Assembly (NCBI RefSeq): GCF_013044505.1 | Contig: NZ_JABERD010000106.1 | Coordinates: 1 to 32,940, forward strand | Direction of reading: 5' to 3' | Length of the DNA: 32,940 bases | Source: Streptomyces sp. S3(2020) | GTDB lineage: Bacteria > Actinomycetota > Actinomycetes > Streptomycetales > Streptomycetaceae | Notes under the pieces: generated by a model | Seen by the model: the letters and a program-made list of their open reading frames with translations, nothing else | The model's database searches: none | Told to the model about the DNA's origin: nothing | In this document: positions 15,882 to 22,802 of the stretch, piece after piece | Layout of the letters: each line of letters starts with the position of its first letter | Position numbering within the stretch: position 1 is the first letter of the stretch | Translations under genes and position numbers: made by a program

Positions 15882-17768
15882 TCACACGGATTGCGTGCCG
15901 GCGGGCGACGGCAGAGTGTGGTCGTCGTCCGGCACCGAGTCGGCCGCCGGTAGCTGAGGGTCGGAGTCCCGCCGGGCACTGTCGCCGAGGAAGCCGCCCG
16001 ACTGGTGCCTCCACAACCTGGCGTACGTGCCCTGCCCCGCGAGCAACTCCTCGTGGGTTCCCTGTTCGACGACGCTCCCGTGGTCCAGTACGACGAGACG
16101 GTCCATGCCCGCGACGGTGCTCAGCCGGTGTGCGACCACGAGCGCTGTGCGCCCCTTCATCAGTCGCCACAACGCGTCCTGGATGAGGATCTCGCTCTCG
16201 GAGTCCAGCGCACTGGTCGCCTCGTCGAGGAGGAGGACCGGTGCGTCCCGCAGGATGGCGCGGGCCAGGGCGACGCGCTGACGCTGGCCGCCCGACAGCT
16301 TCACCCCTCGTTCGCCCACCAGGGTCCTGAAGCCGTCGGGGAGCTTCTCGGCGAACTCCGTGACATGCGCCGCCTCGGCCGCCGCGAGGATCTCCTCGTC
16401 CGTCGCGCCGGGCCGGGCGAAGGCGATGTTGTCCCGCAGCGGGCGGTGGAACATGGCGGGTTCCTGCGGGACGTAGGCGATGAGTGACCGCAGGTCGCTC
16501 TGGCGCAGCCGCCTGATGTCCTGGCCGCCGATCAGGATGCGTCCGCCGTCGATGTCCGACATCCGCAGCAGGAGACGGGTGAGGGTGGTCTTGCCGCCGC
16601 CGGACCGGCCGACCAGCCCGATCCGCGCACCCGCGGGCACGTCCAGGTCGAGCCCTTCGAAGATCGGCGCCGCGCCCGCGTGCGCGAACGTGACGTGGTC
16701 GAAGCGGACACCGGAGTCACACGGAGCGAGCGGCTCCGGCTTGGGCGGGTCGAGCACGGTCGGCGGATCCAGCAGCAGCTCCGTGAACTGCGCCGCCTCG
16801 GTCATCGAGCTCTCCAGGCGCCGGTATATCTGATTGAATTCGAACATGATCTCGGTCGCCTGGGAGTAGTAGGTGAAGGCGACGATGACGCCCTCCACCC
16901 CCAGTCCCGGACCACCGAACGCGATCGCCATCACCAGGCCCAGCACATTGGTGGCGACGGACATCGGCGCGATGACGGTGTCGACGCGCAGGTTGCCGTA
17001 GTCCCACGACCGCAGAGTCAGCCGTCGGGACTCCGCGACGCGGCTGCGGTGCTCGGCTCCTTCCCGTCGTTCGGCCGCGAACGCCCGGATGGTCTCCATG
17101 TTCATGAGGCTGTCGGCGACATGGCCGGAGACGCGGGCGATCGCCGCCTCCCGCGCGTTGACCAGCCGTTGCCGACGCCGGATCAGCGGCGTCGCGGCCA
17201 CCAGGGTCAGTGCCATCATCACGAGCAGACCGGCGACCAGCATCGGTGAGTACGTCCACAGCACCGCGGCACCGAACAGCAACGGCACCAGACTGCCCAC
17301 GATCCGGTACGTCATCGTGTCGATGAAGTCCTCGAAACGCTTCCCGTAACTCAGCACCCGCTTGGTGAGGGAGCCCGCGAAGTTGTCGTGGAAGAACGCC
17401 GCGTCCTTGGCCAGGAGTTCGTCCATGCCGTCGACGTAGAGGTGCTCCATGCCGAGCGCGGCCACCCGGTTCAGACAGTGCTGCCCGACCCGCCACACGG
17501 CCTCGGAGAGCAGCAGCGTCACCCCGAAGCTCAGCAGGTACGGCGATGCGGTGCCGAGGGTGAGGCCGCCGTCGGAGGCGGCCTGCCCCGCCAGCTTGGC
17601 GATCAGCAAGGGGGCGATGTAACGGATGCCGATGTTGCCCAGGGCCGGAAGCAGCAGCGCGGGCAGCGCCAGCCAACGTAACCGCAGGAGTTCGAGGTTG
17701 TAGTGGCGCAGAGCCAGCAGGACCGCACTCCTGCCAGGCGCCGAGCCGTAGGCGTCAGAGGTGCCCAT
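15882..17768 (-). CDS. ABC transporter, fused permease and ATPase (exporter type)
   Basis: The 628-residue half-transporter has an N-terminal six-helix membrane domain (about 30-330, starting LRWLALPALLLPALGNIGIR) and a C-terminal ATPase. Motifs seen: Walker A GRSGGGKTT (about 385), Q-loop AYVPQEPAMFHRP, signature LSGGQRQRVALARAIL (about 489), Walker B VLLLDEATSALD (about 510) and H-loop VAHRLSTV (about 544). All catalytic residues are intact. Such proteins work as dimers to export lipids, peptides or drugs. ATG 17768 is chosen because GGGAG lies five bases upstream; the frame is open to 17831. It has no partner gene, so it is likely a homodimer. Confidence 0.93.
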   Translation of the reverse strand: MGTSDAYGSAPGRSAVLLALRHYNLELLRLRWLALPALLLPALGNIGIRYIAPLLIAKLAGQAASDGGLTLGTASPYLLSFGVTLLLSEAVWRVGQHCLNRVAALGMEHLYVDGMDELLAKDAAFFHDNFAGSLTKRVLSYGKRFEDFIDTMTYRIVGSLVPLLFGAAVLWTYSPMLVAGLLVMMALTLVAATPLIRRRQRLVNAREAAIARVSGHVADSLMNMETIRAFAAERREGAEHRSRVAESRRLTLRSWDYGNLRVDTVIAPMSVATNVLGLVMAIAFGGPGLGVEGVIVAFTYYSQATEIMFEFNQIYRRLESSMTEAAQFTELLLDPPTVLDPPKPEPLAPCDSGVRFDHVTFAHAGAAPIFEGLDLDVPAGARIGLVGRSGGGKTTLTRLLLRMSDIDGGRILIGGQDIRRLRQSDLRSLIAYVPQEPAMFHRPLRDNIAFARPGATDEEILAAAEAAHVTEFAEKLPDGFRTLVGERGVKLSGGQRQRVALARAILRDAPVLLLDEATSALDSESEILIQDALWRLMKGRTALVVAHRLSTVAGMDRLVVLDHGSVVEQGTHEELLAGQGTYARLWRHQSGGFLGDSARRDSDPQLPAADSVPDDDHTLPSPAGTQSV

Positions 17769-17838
17769 CACACTCCCGGGGGTGAGGAAGCGGGCTAGTG
17801 TCCCGTCGAACAAGGCTCCCAGTCCATGCATTTACGGC

Positions 17839-17880
17839 GGAGCGGTGATAATCGGACACTCCGTAGCCGGGCACCGCTCC
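17839..17880. promoter_or_regulatory. Dyad with -10-like GATAAT between ABC and AraC-like genes
   Basis: Perfect 9-base arms GGAGCGGTG (17839-17847) and CACCGCTCC (17872-17880) flank a 24-base centre. GATAAT at 17847-17852 would make a good -10 box for the plus-strand regulator, though no clear -35 is seen. It lies between divergent genes, so it could serve as an operator or as an mRNA hairpin. Confidence 0.45.
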
Positions 17881-17939
17881 ACAGGCGAGGAGGTCCGAGC
17901 GCTCACTTCCGGGATCTCCGTGCCGCGTATCCTGCGCTC

Positions 17940-18650
17940 GTGCAGCTGCGCTTCGAGATACGCCGGTCCGACTCGCCGTGGGTCGACAGTGTTTGGACCT
18001 GCACCAGCGAGCAGGTCACCACGATGACGTCCGTCGCGGGGGTGCGCTGGGGCGTGGTGTTCTGGGAGCAGGACGGCCGGTCCCACGCGGCCGTCACCGG
18101 CCCCGAGACCCGTACGAGCACGGCACCGGTCCCGGAGGGCGCCGTCTTCACCGGCATCGACTTCGCCGTGGGCACCTCGCTGCGGGCCCTGCCCACAACG
18201 GAGTTGGTCGACGGGGGCGTCGAACTCCCCGACACCACACGCCGCACGTTCCGGCTGGACGGCGCGCGCTGGCAGACCCCGGGTGCCGATGACGCCGAGG
18301 CTCTGGTGGAGCGACTGGTGAAGGCCGGGATCGTGGTGCGTGACCCGCTCGTCGCCGATGTCCTGCGAGGACATGACCCGGCCGTGTCGGGACGGACCGT
18401 CGAACGCCGTTTCCGAACCGCCACCGGCCTGACACGGGGCGCCGTCCGGCAGATCGAACGGGCCCGTACGGCGGCGGAGTCACTGGCGGCCGGCGACACG
18501 GCCGCCGACGTCGTCGCCGAGCTCGCGTACTTCGACGAGCCGCACCTCGCCCGGGCACTGCGCACCTACGTGGGACGCACCGTCGGACAACTGCGGGACG
18601 GCATTGGCGGCGCGATCGCGCTCGACCTGGATCAGCGCTCGACGTCGTAG
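17940..18650 (+). CDS. AraC-like helix-turn-helix regulator
   Basis: The 236-residue product starts at GTG 17940 (VQLRFEIRRSDSPWVDSVWT), the conserved beginning of this streptomycete regulator family. No ribosome site precedes it, so it may be translated from a leaderless mRNA. The N-terminal domain (about 1-150) is a ligand-sensing beta domain (GVVFWEQDGRSHAAVTGPET, EGAVFTGIDFAVGTSLRALP). The C-terminal AraC-type HTH runs from about 165 (SGRTVERRFRTATGLTRGAVRQIERARTAAESL, then VVAELAYFDEPHLARALRTYVGRTVGQLRDG). It is convergent with the DHFR-like gene and overlaps its 3' end by 19 bases; this pair is frequent in relatives and suggests it controls that gene. Confidence 0.9.
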   Translation: MQLRFEIRRSDSPWVDSVWTCTSEQVTTMTSVAGVRWGVVFWEQDGRSHAAVTGPETRTSTAPVPEGAVFTGIDFAVGTSLRALPTTELVDGGVELPDTTRRTFRLDGARWQTPGADDAEALVERLVKAGIVVRDPLVADVLRGHDPAVSGRTVERRFRTATGLTRGAVRQIERARTAAESLAAGDTAADVVAELAYFDEPHLARALRTYVGRTVGQLRDGIGGAIALDLDQRSTS

Positions 18651-19207
18651 ACCAGCTTCAGGATCCCGTTGGAGTAGCTCTCCGACTCCCGCAGCGACAG
18701 CATCTGCTTGTCACGGTCGGCCCGGTGGAACAGGCTCTTGCCGGCACCGAGCAGCACAGGGAAGACGAGCAGGTTGTACTGGTCGATCAGCCCCGCCTCC
18801 GACAGCCGCCGCGCCAGCTCCGCGCTTCCGTGGATGAACACGGAGCCGCCCTCGCCCTCCTTCAGCTTCGCGATATCCTCCGTCGTACGCAGGATCGTCG
18901 TCGGCCCCCACCCATCGACGAGCGCGTCCTCCGACAGCGTGCTCGACACCACGTACTTGGGCAGCTCCTTGTAGGCGGCGTGGTCCTCCGACGCGGGCCA
19001 GACCGACGCGAAGGCCTCGTAACTGCGGCGGCCGAACATCAGCGCCGTCGTGTCGGCGAGCTCCTCGCCCTTCAGCGACCAGGCCTCCGGGACGAACTCC
19101 AGATCCTGCACCACCCAACCACCACTACGGTGCCCTTCCTCGGTCCCGCCGGGCGAGTCCAGAACGCCGTCGAGCGACATGAATCCGGTGTAGACCAAGG
19201 TACGCAT
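18632..19207 (-). CDS. DHFR/RibD-like family reductase
   Basis: The 191-residue product is an intact member of the dihydrofolate reductase-like (RibD C-terminal) family. It begins LVYTGFMSLDGVLDSPGG, includes LMFGRRSYEAFASVWP and KYVVSSTLSE, and then FIHGSAELARRLSEAGLIDQ and LLVFPVLLGAGKSLF, the NADPH-binding and dimer blocks. Reductase activity is expected; the true substrate is unknown and is generally not dihydrofolate. GAGGAGAC sits about seven bases before ATG 19207. Its 3' end overlaps the AraC-like regulator by 19 bases, tail to tail, so the transcripts are antisense to each other there. Confidence 0.92.
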   Translation of the reverse strand: MRTLVYTGFMSLDGVLDSPGGTEEGHRSGGWVVQDLEFVPEAWSLKGEELADTTALMFGRRSYEAFASVWPASEDHAAYKELPKYVVSSTLSEDALVDGWGPTTILRTTEDIAKLKEGEGGSVFIHGSAELARRLSEAGLIDQYNLLVFPVLLGAGKSLFHRADRDKQMLSLRESESYSNGILKLVYDVER

Positions 19208-19304
19208 TTACTGTCTCCTCATCACGGCCGAGCTGCTGGGATCAGGCTAGATCGCGGCCGGCACGAACGTCTTGGACGGAAACGACATCGCGTGGGGGCG
19301 TCCG

Positions 19305-20210
19305 TCAAAGGGGGTGAGGAACTGGATCACCGAGCGCGACGTTCACGCGCTTGAGCGTCCTCTCGCCGTCCTCGCCGCTCAGGAACGTCACGGTGGTCGG
19401 ATACGCCGTGCTGTCGTCGTGGAGGCCGACGGTGACGGTGAGGCTCTTGTAGTGCTCGTTGGTGCAGCAACTGAAACGGTCGTAGTAGCCCGGTGAACGC
19501 GGTCACGAGGGCCGCCGTCTCGGCCCTCCGGCTGGCGGCCGGTGGCGTAGGCGTCCCCGGACCAGGGTGCCCGGCGCTCACGGGGTCAGCCCGCCGTTCG
19601 GCGTACGGTTGTCGGCGGTTCGCCCTCGTAGCTGTCGTCGTCCCCCTGGAAGAGCCTCACGTAGGAGTTGACCGGGTCCGGGACGTCGGGCAGGCGCCCG
19701 GTTCTGTCCTTGTCGGTGCGTGCGTCCAGCATCAGAGGGCCGTCCTCGGTCGGCGGTGGACTCGCCGTCGCTCACGTGGAGTCCGTACAGCCGCTCTTCG
19801 CCCCAGGTGCCGCTCTCGGTCAGGGCGACGATCGCCATCCCGTCGTCCGCGCCGAGAACCGACATGTCCTGATCGGTGTCGGTCCCGCTGCCGGGTGTGG
19901 AGACCGGGAGGAGAAGAGCGGTGAGATTCCGGGTTCCTTTCCCCGGTGATCCACGCGGTGGTCCCTTCCAGCGTCGCCCGGTTCAGGTCTCCGGGGAAGT
20001 GCCGTTCCTGTGCGCTGAATCTCGGCATCGGGTCGTATCCGCGAGGCGGGGCCGAGGGCCGTGTCCGACGGTTTCGACGAGGGGGTCCGTTCCTTGGGAC
20101 CGTTACCGGCGTCGTCGTCGACGATCCGATTTATCAGCCGAGCAGGACGCAATGTTCGTCTCGATTCTCCGTGCGGACAGGCGGAAGGATCAGGCGGCAC
20201 CACTGGCACC
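19305..20210 (-). pseudogene. Decayed hypothetical (exported-type) protein gene
   Basis: A continuous protein appears only when reading frames are switched at least four times: GPKERTPSSKPSDTALGPAS, then YDPMPRFSAQERHFPGDL and LEGTTAWITG, then RNLTALLLPVSTPGSG, MSVLGADDGMAIVALTESG and RLYGLHVSDGE, then EDGPLMLDARTDKDRTG and NSYVRLFQGDDDSY, then YYDRFSCCTNEHYKSLTVTV and TAYPTTVTFLSGEDGERTL, ending before the stop at 19305. The segments have normal amino-acid composition and together give about 300 residues. No signal peptide remains at the 5' end, so that end is also lost or unrecognised. The family is unknown. It directly follows another pseudogene. Confidence 0.75.
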
Positions 20211-20230
20211 TGCGCGGAGATCCTGCACAT

Positions 20231-20825
20231 TCAGCGCAGCGAGGTCCGGACCTCGCTCGACGCGTGTCCGTAGGCCCTGCGGAAGGCCCGGCTGAAGTCC
20301 GCGGGTTGACGGAATCCCCGGCGCAGTGCTGTCTCACCGATCGTGCGGTGGCGCAGGCGTGGGTCCGTGAGGTCGGCGCGGGCGTGCTTCAGGCGGCGAT
20401 GGCCGTCGGGTCCAGAGCCGCGTCGGTGAGGTGGTGGTCGATGAAGGCGCTGATCCGGGCGAGGAGCGCCGTTGTGCGGGTCTCGGTGGGCAGCGAGTCC
20501 TGGTCCCTGTAGCGCGTCGCGAGGAGAGAGCCGGCCAGGTCCACGCCGATGCGGATGCGCTGGGCAGCGGCTCGGCCAGCATGCGGTCGGCGCGATGGTC
20601 GACCAAGCGGAGCAGGGCACGGGGGACACGGAGGAGGGTCAGGCTGGCGCGAGCGCCCCTGTCCAGGAAGTAGTCCTCGGGGTCCCGGCGGCGGATGTGG
20701 GCGGGGGAGCGCAGGGCGGTCAGCGGGGAGAAGTCGAAGGCCGCGACCTGGCCGCGCGAGAGTCCGACGAACTCCACCCGGCCCCGGAAACGGGGTGCGT
20801 GCGGACTCCGGATCGTCACCGGCAT
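20231..20825 (-). pseudogene. Broken AraC-family transcriptional regulator
   Basis: Three frames each hold part of an AraC regulator of the AraC-binding-like (PF14525) type. The N-terminal part starts PVTIRSPHAPRFRGRVEFV and reaches DPEDYFL, after which roughly 40-50 residues of the sensor barrel are missing before RALLRLVDHRADRMLAEPLP. A second frame gives LLARISAFIDHHLTDAALDP, the linker before the first HTH. A third gives KHARADLTDPRLRHRTIGE and RRGFRQPADFSRAFRRAYG, the second HTH. The first HTH is lost. With two frameshifts and two internal deletions the protein cannot be made, so decay is genuine rather than a base-calling slip. Confidence 0.8.
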
Positions 20826-20932
20826 GACCTCGTGGCCGACCGTGTCGTTCCATCAGCCGAAGAGGCCCGGCGCCGCGATGTATCGATGTCCCGGGTGACC
20901 GGCTGTTCGCGGTGAGACACCGGGCGTTCGGT

Positions 20933-20954
20933 CGTCCTGACAGATGTCAGGACG
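20933..20954. promoter_or_regulatory. 22-bp perfect dyad, possible operator
   Basis: Arms CGTCCTGACA (20933-20942) and TGTCAGGACG (20945-20954) are perfect around a 2-base centre. The tight spacing suits a dimeric DNA-binding protein better than an RNA hairpin. It lies between the dead AraC gene and the lipoprotein gene at 21045, about 90 bases before that start. Confidence 0.55.
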
Positions 20955-21044
20955 GCAGGCGGCGTGTAGTCGCATACGTTGCTCTCGGTCCGCAGGTCGA
21001 CTGCGGACCGGGACTACGCGCCGCGTCGGGGGAAGTGGGTGTTC

Positions 21045-21977
21045 ATGAAGCGCACGTGCGCTGCCGCGCTCGTAGCGATGATGGCTCTGGGCATGGTCAC
21101 GACGGGGTGCGGCCCGCACAAGGAGGATGAGAAGCAGTCCGGGACGGACCGGGGAACCCCGGCCGCGAGCGCGGGACTGCGAGAGCTGACCGACGCCGAG
21201 CAGTTGCGTATCGCGGATGCCCAGCAGCGGTTGATCAAACGCTGTATGGCGCGCAAGGGCTTCGAGTTCTGGGAGGCGGAGCGGCTGGGCCTGGAGGAGA
21301 GCCGCACGCTCGGCTGGGTCACGGACGATGTCGCCTGGGCGAACGAGCACGGTTACGGCAGCCGTATCGAGGCCAAGCACGAGCGGGCCCGGTTGACCAA
21401 CAGGAACGTCGCCTACCGCAAGGACCTCTCCGACGGGCGACGTGCGGCCTACGACAAGGCCCTGGACGAAGGCATCGACGCCCCCGTGATCACGGCCGAG
21501 GTGCCCACCGGCGGGACGGTCCGCAAGCGCGTGGGCGGCTGCGTGGCGGAGGCGGAGAAACAGCTCTACGGAGACCGGGTGGCCTGGTTCCGTGCGGAGA
21601 AGACGGTGATGGGTCTGCAACCCCTCTACGTCCCCGAGCTGTTGGCCGACAAACGATTCACCGCGGCGCTGGCGTCCTGGTCCCGGTGCATGGCACGTTC
21701 CGGCCACACGTACCGCACTCCGCAAATGGCCCGACAGGCAGCCGTCGAGAAGGGCCTGAAGATCGGCCCTGGCAAGGCGTTCGAGGCGGAGCGCAAGCTT
21801 GCCGTCGCCGATGCGACGTGCGCGAAGAACACGTCGCTGCGGTCCATCGGAAACGAGCGCGAGTCCCACTACGTCAACAAGCTGCGCGGCCGCTACGGCA
21901 GCGACCTCGGCACCTATGCGCGTCTCCAGCTCCGGGCGCTCGCCCGCGCCGCGAAGGTCGTCGAACCGCGTACGTGA
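21045..21977 (+). CDS. Putative lipoprotein with repeated Cys-Gly-aromatic motifs
   Basis: ATG 21045 follows GGGGGAAG by about ten bases. The 310-residue product has a lipoprotein signal (KRTCAAALVAMMALGMVTTG, Cys at 22). The mature part is helical and highly charged. It contains a recurring element of a Cys followed by Gly and an aromatic residue (KRCMARKGFEFW, SRCMARSGHTYR), plus GGCVAEAEKQLYG and ADATCAKNT. A similar but shorter pattern occurs in the lipoprotein at 1678-2250. I cannot name the family. A small secreted protein gene follows 110 bases downstream, so this is the second lipoprotein/secreted-protein pair in the window. Confidence 0.82.
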   Translation: MKRTCAAALVAMMALGMVTTGCGPHKEDEKQSGTDRGTPAASAGLRELTDAEQLRIADAQQRLIKRCMARKGFEFWEAERLGLEESRTLGWVTDDVAWANEHGYGSRIEAKHERARLTNRNVAYRKDLSDGRRAAYDKALDEGIDAPVITAEVPTGGTVRKRVGGCVAEAEKQLYGDRVAWFRAEKTVMGLQPLYVPELLADKRFTAALASWSRCMARSGHTYRTPQMARQAAVEKGLKIGPGKAFEAERKLAVADATCAKNTSLRSIGNERESHYVNKLRGRYGSDLGTYARLQLRALARAAKVVEPRT

Positions 21978-22087
21978 GAGCCCCGTTCACGATCTCCCGT
22001 GATGGCGGCGCACGGTCGCGACACCACGTCCATGGTCACCACCGTGGATCAGTACACCTCCGACGAGGCAGACAAATAGGAGTGCGC

Positions 22088-22564
22088 ATGCGCAAGTTGA
22101 CCACGGCCATCGCGGCGACGGGCCTGATGGCCCTCGGACTCGCCGTCCCAGCCTCCGCCCATGCGGCGGAACAGGGCCAGTACTGCGATGCGGAGTGGAG
22201 CAGCCACGGCCGCGACGGCAACGTCCGCGCCTGGAACGGGTTCGACTGCACGGGCACGCTTCTCGGAGTGACCCCCGGCAACGACCCCGACTGGAGCGAC
22301 GCCTCGGGGCCCTTCCAGGGCAACGACTGGAACCAGCCGAAGTCCGTCGCCAACAACGGCACGATCGGGGGCAACGACGTCGTCGCCTTCTACCTTGCGC
22401 TCAACTATGCGTACGAACACGGGTACGTCTGCCTCTCGCCGTACGAGCTGTACGCGGACGACGTGACCGACAACGTGTACACGAGCGGCAGTGCGCCCAC
22501 CCATATCGCCTCCCACCGCTGGGTGCAGAGCTCCGGGTGCGCCGCGAACAGCTGGCTCACCTGA
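22088..22564 (+). CDS. Small secreted protein, possibly inhibitor I36/crystallin-like
   Basis: AGGAG five bases before ATG 22088 fixes the start. The 158-residue product has a clear Sec signal (RKLTTAIAATGLMALGLAVP, cleavage likely after SAHA). The mature part holds four Cys (QYCDAEW, FDCTGTL, YVCLSPY, SSGCAAN) and segments such as NVRAWNGFDCTGTLLGV and GNDWNQPKSVANNGTIGGND. These loosely resemble the beta-gamma-crystallin-like fold of streptomycete peptidase inhibitors (family I36), but the match is not strong. It follows the lipoprotein gene with no terminator visible between them, so the two are probably expressed together. Confidence 0.75.
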   Translation: MRKLTTAIAATGLMALGLAVPASAHAAEQGQYCDAEWSSHGRDGNVRAWNGFDCTGTLLGVTPGNDPDWSDASGPFQGNDWNQPKSVANNGTIGGNDVVAFYLALNYAYEHGYVCLSPYELYADDVTDNVYTSGSAPTHIASHRWVQSSGCAANSWLT

Positions 22565-22620
22565 CCGAGTTCGCCTCCCGGGGCCCCTCCGTAGGAAGGG
22601 CGCACGGGTGAACGGACGGG

Positions 22621-22800
22621 TCATCGAACTGCGAGCAGTGCTTCGATGGCCCGCCCGCCCGCGTCCGTCAGCACCGCCGACGGCAGATGGACGAAAAAGG
22701 GTTGGGCGCGGACCTCTTGAGCGGGCGAGCTCCGGTCATGGTCGAGGCACGGCGACCTCGTAGCGGCCGTACGGCTTGAGCTCCTTGACCGGACCGCCTG
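22621..22800 (-). pseudogene. Possible gene remnant, C-terminal end only
   Basis: Two minus-strand frames hold peptide stretches of natural appearance: GGPVKELKPYGRYEVAVPR (about 22742-22798), then, after a frame change, PAQEVRAQPFFVHLPSAVL and TDAGGRAIEALLAVR ending at the stop at 22621. Nothing upstream continues it, because the kinase gene begins its own reading there. It looks like the tail of a lost gene. I do not recognise the family, and chance cannot be excluded. Confidence 0.35.
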
Positions 22801-22802
22801 CG

